Assembly (NCBI GenBank): GCA_000310025.1
Contig: FN649735.1
Coordinates: 2,515,108-2,542,707 of the forward strand
DNA length: 27,600 nucleotides
Source: Ectocarpus siliculosus
Taxonomy: Eukaryota; Sar; Phaeophyceae; Ectocarpales; Ectocarpaceae
Direction of reading: 5' to 3'
The position numbers and the translations under genes were made by a program. Of this stretch, positions 1 through 10,200 are shown one piece after another. The stretch's first letter is position 1, and each line of letters starts with the position of its first letter. The notes beneath the pieces were generated by a model, which worked only from the letters and a program-made list of their open reading frames with translations, had not been told where the DNA came from and made no database searches.

Positions 1-11
1 GGGAAAAAAAT

Positions 12-668
12 GGCGGGAATTTTCCCGAGGTGTACCCTGAAAAAAAAAATTATAAAAAAAAATCAAAGAGTATAAAAATATGACAAAGAGAAAAAGGAAA
101 AAATTTGTGCTTTTCGGGAATCGTAGACACACAGATAGCCCTTCGCTGACGCTATGGATTCATTGCTAATCTATCTTAGACTTTTTTCTGTAGATAGAGA
201 TGGATTTATTGTGTCATAGAAAAAAAAAAAAAAGAAGATGAACGAAGATGCAGGCCAGCTGGACTCGAACCGCTGTTCTACACGGAAAATCGCCCTTCGT
301 ACACTCTTCCTAGCCTACTTTCTCTCCCAGGTGCGACAACCTCACAGGCTCGTGCGACATGGCGGTACTTTTACGGCGGTACTGTAGTATGGTGGTACTA
401 TTTTGGCGGTACTGCAGTACGGCGGTACTTTTTCGGCGGTACTGCAATATGGCGGTTCTTTTTAGGCGGTTCCCCGGTACTTCGTTTTTTGGCGGTACTT
501 CTTCGGCGGTACTGCAATATGGCGGTACTTTTTAGGCGGTAGGCGGTATTTCGCTTTTCGGCGGTACCGCCTTCGGCGGTTCCCGTTACCACCGAATATG
601 GCGGTAATTACCGCCAGTACCGGGACCGCCCACCACGGCGGGAATTTTCCCGAGGTGTACCCTGAAAA
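12..668. repeat. 32-bp direct repeat pair (12-43 and 637-668) bracketing the left repeat block
   Basis: A 32-bp sequence beginning GGCGGGAATTTTCCCGAGG occurs identically at 12-43 and 637-668. Each copy contains the imperfect palindrome GGGAATTTTCCC. The copies are 625 bp apart in the same orientation. Between them lie an A-rich stretch, unique sequence and the GGCGGTAC array. The pair could be the two ends of a duplicated repeat unit or two copies of a dispersed repeat. No coding capacity is seen between them, so a mobile-element identity is not claimed. Confidence 0.8.
361..606. repeat. GGCGGTAC minisatellite with 30-bp dimeric period
   Basis: GGCGGT (or a one-base variant) starts at 361, 375, 391, 405, 421, 435, 451, 465, then 491, 505, 521, 535 and further degenerate copies to about 600. 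Spacing alternates 14 and 16 bp, so the true unit is a 30-bp dimer: one half GGCGGTACTTTTTC, the other GGCGGTACTGCAATAT. The core GGCGGTAC forms the palindrome GGCGGTACCGCC at 560-571. Because 30 bp is ten codons, the minus strand stays open through the array and gives a repetitive 64-residue frame (398-592), which I do not regard as a gene. Confidence 0.9.
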
Positions 669-749
669 TTATTACTGAGGACTGGCCAGGTAAAGGGATT
701 CATCAAAACCATTTTTAGAAACGCAACACTTCACTCCGCACACACAGCA

Positions 750-820
750 GCATCATTGGTTCAGTGGTAGAATGCGTGATTGCCATTCACGCGACCCGTG
801 TTCGATTCACGGATGATGCA
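750..820 (+). tRNA. tRNA-Gly (anticodon GCC)
   Basis: This is a complete 71-nt cloverleaf. The 7-bp acceptor stem is GCATCAT (750-756) with ATGATGC (813-819), and A820 is the discriminator. The D arm is GTTC/GAAT (759-762, 770-773) with one G-U pair. The anticodon stem is CGTGA/TCACG (775-779, 787-791) with loop TTGCCAT and anticodon GCC at 782-784. The T arm is CCGTG/CACGG (796-800, 808-812) with loop TTCGATT. Internal A-box (TGGTTCAGTGG) and B-box (GTTCGATTC) Pol III promoter elements are present. There is no intron. CCA is not encoded, as expected for a eukaryotic nuclear tRNA. If the VPS13 gene on the other strand continues leftwards, the tRNA lies inside one of its introns in antisense orientation. 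Confidence 0.94.
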
Positions 821-825
821 TATTC

Positions 826-832
826 TTTTTTT
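826..832 (+). terminator. RNA polymerase III T-run terminator of the tRNA gene
   Basis: A run of seven T residues begins 6 nt after the tRNA discriminator base. Oligo-T just downstream of a tRNA is the standard Pol III termination signal. Confidence 0.75.
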
Positions 833-950
833 GCGCCTATGTAACTGTTCTCTGTCCGCGCCGTCGTTCGTGTTTGAACAACAGCAGCAGGCGTATGTGT
901 GAGTTCCCGGGCCTGTTGGCTGAGACGGGGAGAAAAAGAGCTCTCATTAA

Positions 951-1096
951 TATCATGGAAGCCATCTAACTTCCATGGAAGTCGATATTGACTTCCATGG
1001 AAGTAACAGTGACTTCCATGGAACCACTTCGTACCCCTTCCATGGAAGCAGTGAACCACTTGCATGGAAGTCAATTTCGACTTCCATGGACGCTTA
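951..1096. repeat. Array of CTTCCATGGAAG palindromes with ~22-bp spacing
   Basis: The pentamer CATGG starts at 954, 974, 996, 1017, 1041, 1063 and 1085, giving steps of 20, 22, 21, 24, 22 and 22 bp. Most copies sit inside the 12-bp palindrome CTTCCATGGAAG or a near version. The spacers are AT-rich and loosely conserved (for example GTCGATATTGA). The spacing is close to two turns of B-DNA. On the minus strand the array reads as repeated Phe-His-Gly, but no gene model supports this. It lies about 50 bp beyond the stop codon reached by reading through VPS13 exon 16. Confidence 0.88.
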
Positions 1097-1239
1097 TTCC
1101 ATTTGTGAAATAGTGTGGGTTAACCGCCACAGGTCACCACATTCTAGACCTGAGCTTCATGAATGCGCGGTGCTACGTGGGGACGCGGCAGAGACAGGAA
1201 GAGTTTTTTCGTAGTCCCCCCCTTCTTTCTAACCCGCAC

Positions 1240-4200
1240 CTGCAGCGTGCTGAACCGAGCATCCACGACCATGTCGTACTCCCTTTGGTTCGTGTCCACG
1301 ATCGACGCCGGCGGCACAAGGGCCACCCCTCCCGTGGAGGTCCAATACGTGATATGTATCAGACCGCCGTGAGACGTCTCGTCCGGTGTAGAGTGGATCA
1401 TGTACCTGAACGGAGAGTCGTCCGGCCGGGCCCTGTCCTCAACCGTCACGGCATCCAGGTGGAGCTGTACAGTCATGTCGCGCTTGGTGGTCTTGACATC
1501 CATTGACATGCCTTGGTAGCACAGGTGTGGGCGGGAAGAGCAAGCATTTTATGGTTTGTGGTGGTGGGGCCCGTTGGTTTAGCACGGAAGGATAAGGTTC
1601 AGCAGGTTGCTATCGGTTGCGGATCGTTTGGTGATCGCACGAGGTCACGTGGAATGTTGCGGAACAACATTGAAATCATATGATTGGTGCGGTGCGGCAA
1701 GATATTTATTTTACGCTTCCTGGGTAACATTGGCACACAACAACACGCACCAGCCGCCTCCATGAGCAATCCGCTATCCTTGTTCACGGCATCCTTATCG
1801 TCTTCGACCATCAGCAGCGCGATCGTGGGGAGCTTCATGTGCAGCTCCATTGCCACCTGCGGCTCTGGCTTGGCAACTTCGTCCCCGTCCTCCTCTGTGC
1901 CATCGCTCCCCTCCAACGCCACCAGCCCTTCGTCTCCCATCCGCTCGACCCCTACCCTCCCGCCCCCTGGGGCAGTATTGGGTGCAGCAAGACCCACCGG
2001 CGGTTCGCCTGGGCCACCCTCCGCCTTTAGGTCGGCCTTGGTGACGTAGTCCAGCACGCGAAACAGGCCGCGGATTTTCGCCGGGGACATGACGCCCTTC
2101 ACCCCGGGCATCACCTCCACCGCCACCGCCATCCCAGGCTTGGAAACCCCTCCGCCCATGGCTGCGTCCACCTTGATCTTGAACGGTTCGACCACTGCGT
2201 CTTCGGTCCCCTTGACCAGCAGCGCCTTCTTAGCGGGGAGCCTGACGTTCATGTCGCTGAGCTCGGCCGTGTACGCCATGCCCCCGCCATCCACGGTGCC
2301 CCCTGCGACCAGCATGTGACCCATATCCAGGAGCACGAAGCCGCTGTCACGGGAGGATGACACAGGAACGACGACCCTGGGTGCCGCCACGTCCAGGGAG
2401 ATGGTGATCGCCAGGGTCGCCAGCTCTTTGGTCTTCTGCTGTGCAGCCTCCAGCCCCTTGGAGGCGCTGGACTTGGCCGCCTCCGTCTCCGCCTGGCGGG
2501 CGCTGAACACGCTCACGACCGCGTCCACGACTTCCCTGCGCGCCGCGAGTGGACGAACGAATGTGATTCAGAAAAGACTGCAGCATCAGTTTCAAGACGT
2601 TTTTTTGAAAGTAGAGGTGGAGATATTAGCTGCGAAAGACTGTAAATCGTGCTTGTAGTGATATCCACTAGCTTCTCTTCTCGCGTGTATAGAACGTGTG
2701 CAAAGCGAGAGGGTTAGAAAGGGATGTCGTGGGGGCAACTGCAATCGTTTTCGAACAAGAGATCATACCGTCGGAGGACGAGCGAACCAAGGGAGCGAGC
2801 ATTGTTTGTGAACGACTAAAGTAATATTCTTTCTCATGCAGTGCTTTCCGTGTGTAGAGCTGAAACAGACGCCCCCTTGCATCTACTGTTGCGCTTCAAT
2901 TTGTGTAGCATCGACAGCGCGGTGAAGAGCCTTCATATCTCGAAGGACATCTTTCGACACATCATTTGCTACCACAATGATTACTCATCATACCAACGTC
3001 CCCAACACAAACCGCAGGTCACGGCGCAGCGCTCCTTTCCCTCCCTCTTCCTATGCCCCCCCGTGACGAAATGCAACAACCTCCAACACCTGAAGTGAAC
3101 CGTCCCCACCCCTCCGATCACTAGACCGGGTAGGACCGGGGGTACAGGGGACAAGAAACAAGCCGCCCACCTGTTGTACGCGACGTCGGTAGGCAGCGCA
3201 CAGATAGCCACCGCCAGCGTGGTCTTGGTCATGGACACGTTCACGCAGGCCAGGATATTTCCCTCTCCCACCTCCTGCCCCGCCGAATGGTCCGGTTTCC
3301 CGGTCTTGATTGCCCCGATTGCTCCAACAGCGACGGTGGCGGCGACCTTGACGGCACAAGTGCAGGACGCCCCCGTCACGAAACAGAACAACATTCAGCC
3401 CGCTCATGCAGGTGGGGTGTGCGACCATTGTGGGCGCACACAGGCGAGCACAACGATCGGCTCTTGTAGAGGGCTCACAATGTCGGTCGATACACTACAC
3501 ACGCAAGTGGGGGCGCCAAGCGAAACCTTTCTATCTCTTACACAAGAAAATAAGGTGAGCAGGTGAGGATCACCACCGGGCTTATCACTGGTCTACATGG
3601 TTTGAGCATCAGCGGGATAATTAGCTCAACCACCCGCGAGAGCAATCCGTCCGATAATCCAAATACTTCGAGGAGGCGTTTTATTTACCCGTGGTCATGC
3701 GGTGTCAACGCACGCGGTCAAACCTACGCCAACCAAAAGCCTTCTCGAGCTCGGAAGCGTCGAACGCTGTTGGCCTTCCCTTCTACACTTCAGAGGCATT
3801 GCGGGACCATATACCTGAAACCCTGCACTCTGAAAACGTAAACGGTCGTTCCCAAACCAGCACTGCATATTGTAGTCTGCTCCGAAACGGAGCCGTAGTT
3901 CTCAATCCCAGGCGATCTCTACGCACACGATGGCACATCGCGTGAACAAAAATGCCTCACCTTCGCTCTGGCCTTCACAAGTCCCGGGGTATCGGTCTCG
4001 GCAGTCTCGTCTTGGCCGCCGACCTTGAGCATGTGGTGGAACACTGCTCCTTGGGTGAAGAGATCGAGGACGTCCAGCTGGGAAAGGCGGAAGCTGAACG
4101 CCTGCGTAAGCCGCGCGCCAACGGAGGGAGGGAGGGCGAGGGCGGGGCGCTCAAAGTCATGCAATGGTCATAGCACTTAGACAGTAGACCCCTTTCACCC

Positions 4201-7200
4201 CGAACAACACGGGAGGGAGCATATCGGTTTTCGCCGACCAGGCCAGTGGAGGAAGTGGAGAAGGGGACAGGTAGATGATGGTTGAATGCATCGCAGCTCC
4301 TTCAACACCGTCATCTGTCACTTCGCAGGCACATCGAGATCATCGCGATTCTTGGGGCTAAGATAGTCTCTTCTTGTTTTTGTGCTTCCTGTACGGGAGG
4401 AACGCAGGAGAGGTTTTACAAGCTTGCAGGATAGGTAACACGGCCGCATTTTGTTCATCCTCTCTTGTCGGCTTCAAATGAACGACAGATGTGCTCGACG
4501 ACGGCCCAAACCGCCCTTCAAGGCTATCCCAGATATGCGAATGAAATTAGGATCCCATCAACTGCAAGCTTCAAGTTCACTACTAAAGATGGATGACCCG
4601 TACTTGCCATCTCGAAACTCGAGGCCCGTACCGCGGAATCGTGTTACAATATACAAGCGATGAATCGTGTTACAATTAACAAGCGATTCGGCCTGTTTCT
4701 TGGGGGCATGTACCATCATGGTTTGGCGGCACGGCCTCCCCTCTCTACGGGCCGGGGTAAAGTTCTCACCATCGAGGCGTCTTCCCGCAGCTCCACCGTG
4801 GCCGAGGCGGCCATCGAGGCCTCCACCAAAGGCAGATCGCGCCGCCCGTACAGCCTCATCGACCCGTGAGGGCGAACGGTCAGCCGCACCTGGAGGTAGT
4901 CGGGGGGCACCTGCCACAGACGAGCCCCGAGGAAAAAAAGGTTCGTACACGGTGAGGATGGCCGTCATTTCTGCTGTGAGCGTTGTTCCCATTGATCGTA
5001 GATGGTGATATTGCATTATTTAGAAGGGTTGCCATTGACTCCGGGGAGTTTATTTTCATCTGCGTCAAAACCGGGAATGTTTGGGGCATACCATTGTGTA
5101 GTCATGTCTTATTGGGGGCTAAACAACTTCGACACATTGCACCCCCACAAAACGCCGATGAGGCCACTTCACGTAGTACGTTACAGTGGCGGACGCGACA
5201 GCCGATCTGTCAGCCCCAGTCAGCTTTCAAAGTGCGCTAAACAAAATAGGGGCTTGCGTAGTAGGAGGGTCAGACATTGCTCCCCTCCCCCCTTTTCGTT
5301 CGCCCCCACATGTGTCTCTGCCTCCCTCCCATTCTCACCTTCTTGGATTCCGCGTCGTCGTCGATGCCTTTCGAGAGGTCCTTGATCGCCACGTCGCCCT
5401 CTTCCTGTACGGGGGTATCGTCGCCGTCGTCGCCTCCCCAAAGGTTGCTCCACCACCCCCCGCCCTTCTTGTCATCACTCTCCTTGTCATGTTCCCCTCG
5501 TTTGGCCTTCTCTTCGTCTCGCTTGCGCTTGAGCTGCCGAATCATTTGGCGCCAAAGGTACGTGCATGCTTTCGGCGTGGTGTAGCCTGTTCTATTGCTA
5601 CATATATGGCAGCTGATGGGTGCGACATGCAGGAGTGTTCCGGGCAAAAAAATGAGAAAATACACAAACGACCACATCCTCAAGACGAAGACATTCGGTT
5701 CCTGGCCTACAAGCAGGAGTTCGTTCAATGAGGCAGACCACCAAGAGAATAAACGAAACAGCATCAAACAACAAGAACAAACAACATAAAAACCACCAAT
5801 CAACGAGGACGCACGAAAAGAAAAGAGTAAATCACAATACCCAGCAGAGGACGGCAATAAACGCGGACGCACCTCTTTCCTCGCCATTGTCCGGAACATG
5901 ACGATGGCCTGCAGGGGCAGCTCCTCCTCGAGCTCGTCAAGCCTGCACTGCTCCTGCTCGGTGAGCGGCGACAGATGCCGCTTGGACGAAGACTTTCCGT
6001 GCTTGTTCGCAGCGGCAGTCAGCTTCTCGAACAGAGGGAGGTACGATTTCCTTGACATGAGCACCTGATATTGTGGAGGTTTAGTTTGTTGTTACGGGCG
6101 ACAAGCATATTGAGGGGGTGTCTTGGGCAGGGTTTGCGACTGAAGCGGTGGTTTGCAGAGAGGGGAGGGGCGAGACAGAGGGAGAGACGAGACAAAAGAA
6201 ACACCTTCTTAAATGGTCACCTACATACGGAAATACCATCGCAAACAAAAACATCAGCTAACGGACAGACAACAAACGTGCTTTTACTGTGCGTTCTAGA
6301 AAAAATGACCCTCATTTGCTACTGTGTCGGCCAGTGACAAGCTACATACGACCACGCACGCATAGCACACGCTCTGACCTTGTTCAAGTTCGTCCAGCCG
6401 TCCGGCTTTCCCCTGACGCACACGAACGCATACCTGGAAGATACAATATAATGCAGGGCGAGAGCGGGTGGGAGACGGGTGCTCATTTCACGTTTGTTGT
6501 CGCTCCCTACAGGTGATTTTCACATTGTTGTACTCATCGCACAGATTTGCCCTGCTGATCGCGCATCGTCTGTGCCGGATTGGACTGCGGTTGTGCCGTT
6601 TCCTCCCTCACTACTGCTATTGTTCCGCCCGCCACTTCTCTGTTCTGTGCTGTTTTACTACCACTGCCGGTGGTTTGGTGCTGCAGTAATTCCAACGTTC
6701 CCTTGTAACGTTCGTAGTGTGTTGCGTTTGCTGGAATGCACAGTGATGGGCAGTGCATACTGTTCTACTGTCAATATCAACACTTCTGCTACGGATTGGC
6801 CAGTACTGCGTACTGCGTTGCTCCCGTTATGACTAACTGCTGCTGTGGCCGCACAGTACGAGCGTACCGCCACGCTATCGCCCCGGTGTGTTCACCCATA
6901 CATACCTCCACCAAGCCCTAGGGTCCTCCTTCGGGGTAGTCTTGGGGCGGTAGGGGAAGAACATCTGCCAGTTGGCGAGGGCCGCTGCGGAGTCCTTCAG
7001 GGAGAGCGCCTGTTCGTACTGCTCCGCGCGGAAGTCCATCTTGACGTCGTCCATCTGATGCAGCACGAAACGAACGAGGGGGGGGCATCACCATCGCGGC
7101 TTACATCGTCCAAGGCGGAACGGCGCGAGATTCATCCTCAGACGCTTTGGTCTTGTAAGGTGTACTCTACTCGCAAGCCTACGAACTCTTCCGTTGAGAC

Positions 7201-10200
7201 ACTCCAGGTTGAGCAAGGTGTGGGTCACACACAACCCTAGGACCCTCCTGACGCCCTCAACCTCCTTCTTCTTGAGTGCATATCTTCCATGTCATCGCGA
7301 CAACGGTTCCGAACCTTGCACAAACCATCATCCGCATGAAACGGCGCGAAACCTAAAAAAAAACATAGCGAGAACCAACGGCATATTGCAGGCGGCGCTT
7401 GCCCCCGCCTCAAACCGCGAGCTCGAAATCAAGCCTTGGCTTCGACGTCATCAAGGGCTTGTCACTCTTGTTGGCGAAACTACTCTAACAGCGCGTGCCT
7501 GTCGTCAGCATCGAGCGGCCGCCAAACCCTGCTCAGATCTAGTTCACGAAACGAAAAAAATCCAACACAATCCAAGAGATCACGAGTCTATGTTCAAGCG
7601 AGCACAACCCCGCTTGCGAGGCTCTCGCCTCAAAAAGTACTTCCAGTTAATAGCCTGGGGGTTTCGCACCCACGTCGCCCCCTCTGTTGCGACGGCCACT
7701 GCCGCTGTGAGTGGGCTCAAAGAGCACGGGACGACCTACCCGAAGTCAAAACACAAAAACTTTGCCGATCCGGTCACACCGAAATAAAGACACGACACGA
7801 GCCCACACGAGGGGCAGGATCGCCCAGAAGGGCAAATAACCACCTCCCACCCCCACCTAAAAGCGACTCACTTCAAACGAAGCCTCGAACTTGGGCCCCG
7901 TCTTGTCATCAGGGTCGTCGGAGTGGACGAACTTGAGAACGGCGCCGGTCGGACGAATCAGGTCTCCCCTCTCCAACCCGCCCCCGCTGTCCCCCGCCGG
8001 GGCTACCGCCTGCTGCGCCACGAAATCCCGAAGCGCACTGCTCCTCCTTTCCGTGGGAAGCAACGCGAACCTGTTATTTGTGAAATGCGTGCAAAAAATG
8101 GCGCAAAAAAAACGGTTTCAAAATGAAGCGCTCGCAAACAAACGAAACATTAAACAGGCAGCAAGAACCATCCCTTCCACAGCCATCTGTGGACAGCAAC
8201 GTAACACAAAAAACACAACACAACCCCAAGCCAAGTTCGGTGTGGCTCACCTCTCCTTGTCGTCGATTCGCCAGTACACTGAGAAGCCTTCCACACGGGC
8301 CATTTTATGTACCTAACCCCGCCCGGCCATGAGAGCACAGAAGGGAACGCGTTTGAATTGGGCTGAAAAAGGCAAGGTGTTTGGACCCAATGACGTATAG
8401 CGCTGCTGCAGTGAGATGGACAAAGGGAGGCATAGCGCTTCGAACAAACGGCCGATAGACCTGCCGTAGGATGGACACAATGAAGTTCGGCGTACTTCTC
8501 CCCGCGATTTGCCTATCCCACATCTTGGTGTGCTGGTCGGACACAGCCTTGACGCTAACCTTGGTCGCCGCTGCTTCGTCGGTCCAGCACCACGGCGTAC
8601 GGCGGCCCTCCGGCCTACCACCCTGACTGATAATATTTCTTATCCTTCCATTGGTTCTACATGTTCTCGGTTTGATTGCTCTTGGGTTCCTAGAGGTCCC
8701 ATTTCAAATGTTTCAGAGGTCCCGTGCACGAGGTGATGGCCTCTCCGCGGCCTCTACTGCCGACGTCGCTACAAGGCAAGCACGCACCTTGGTGTGCTGG
8801 CCTCCCGAACCCGTGCGGTCAACGAACTGCGGCACGAAGTCCTCGTCGGTGGTGGTCACCACGAACGACTCCAGGCACACCCCTGCCGACACAGTTTGCC
8901 CCGGCACCAGCACCGTGTCCTCGTACCTGACGACGAACCGTTGTACACGTCATCGATGTCGTCACTATCCCTACGACAGATTGGGCCAGAAGGCCTACAC
9001 TACGGAGTCCTCAAATATCTCGCAATATTTGGTATACTACGTCCGTGCTGGTATTAATATTCAACCTCGTCATTTACTCTCGGATTTGAAAGAAACCTAA
9101 TACGCGTGGTTTTTGAGTTGAAACGGCCTCGATGGTGATGCAGAAAAATGGTGGAGGTTATACAATGAAGACGGCATCGGCTACCGAGGGACACTACTTG
9201 GGTCGAACCTGATTCAAGCAGCTGATCGAACACAGCGTTACAAGATGGCACGCCGAGAGAGTGGAAATTGCCTCAAATTGGTGTCGGCGTGGCGGGGAGG
9301 AAATGAGAGATGAAGTTAGATACCTGATGTGGATGTCGGCCACGTTGATCTCGATGTTGTCCACGATTCGCTGCACCAGCTTGTCCACGAATCCCTTCTG
9401 CATGGACAGACCAATCAACGTCGCCCGTTCGAACGGGAGGGTTGGTATGAACTGGTTTGGCGCTTCAACCCGAGATGTACACCGCATCGATCGATCACTG
9501 CTGTGTCATCTACGTAGTGCAAGTCACAACGGCATTCTGGCAAGGAAATGTTTCGACGACGTACTGATCACGTCCAAACCAGTGGCATCACGATGCCCGC
9601 CGATTGGAGGAGAGCGCACACACCAGCCAACAGCAACGCGACTCCTGAACTAAACGAATCTGCTGTATCATGCATGCACCTAGAAATCATTTCGTGACAC
9701 GGATCCCACGCGATTCGAGAAATGGCTTTTGTCGTGCAGGTCAACCTTAACGTTCAGCACGCACCTTACAAAGTCAGCACCAGCCGCGGGTCAAAACAAG
9801 TTACTTCCTCTCGCCCAATAACATGCTTCCCCTCTTCCCAGCTCCACAGCTTCTGGGACTCCCGACATGCTTCCCCCTTTGTCGCCGCTCGCTTGCCTTA
9901 ACCCTCTCCTTGGAGCATCCCAACCTCACCCAACGAACCGTTCCAAAGCTTTTTCGCGTCCACCCTCTACACGCAACCGACAAGCAGACCGAAACACACC
10001 TTGGCATTGACCTCCCCCTCGTCTTTCTCACACGCACACGCTATCCTATAAATCGGCCGACCGCTTGCATGATTCTCCACGCCCTTTGACAAGGCCGGTC
10101 ATCTCCAAGCGCCATCCCCAACATTCCTTCCTAGGGAACGCACCTTATCGTCGTCGTTCCCCTTCCCCCCGTGCTTGCGCTTCTCCTCCTCCTCCTTCTC

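Noticed and set aside
249-300. B-box-like GGTTCGAGTCC on the minus strand, suggesting a second tRNA
   Set aside because: The flanking bases do not form a 5-bp T stem and no acceptor or anticodon stem could be drawn.
398-592. Minus-strand 64-residue repetitive frame across the GGCGGTAC array
   Set aside because: It is explained by the 30-bp repeat being a multiple of three and lacking stops; there is no gene context.
361-1096. Regularly spaced repeats resembling a CRISPR array
   Set aside because: Units are 14-24 bp with no unique constant-length spacers, and the genome is clearly eukaryotic with spliced genes.
8500-8545. Possible duplicated VPS13 exon end (AGCACACCAAG shared with exon 5) inside intron 5
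   Set aside because: Only about 14 bp match and the surrounding frame does not resemble VPS13; probably chance.
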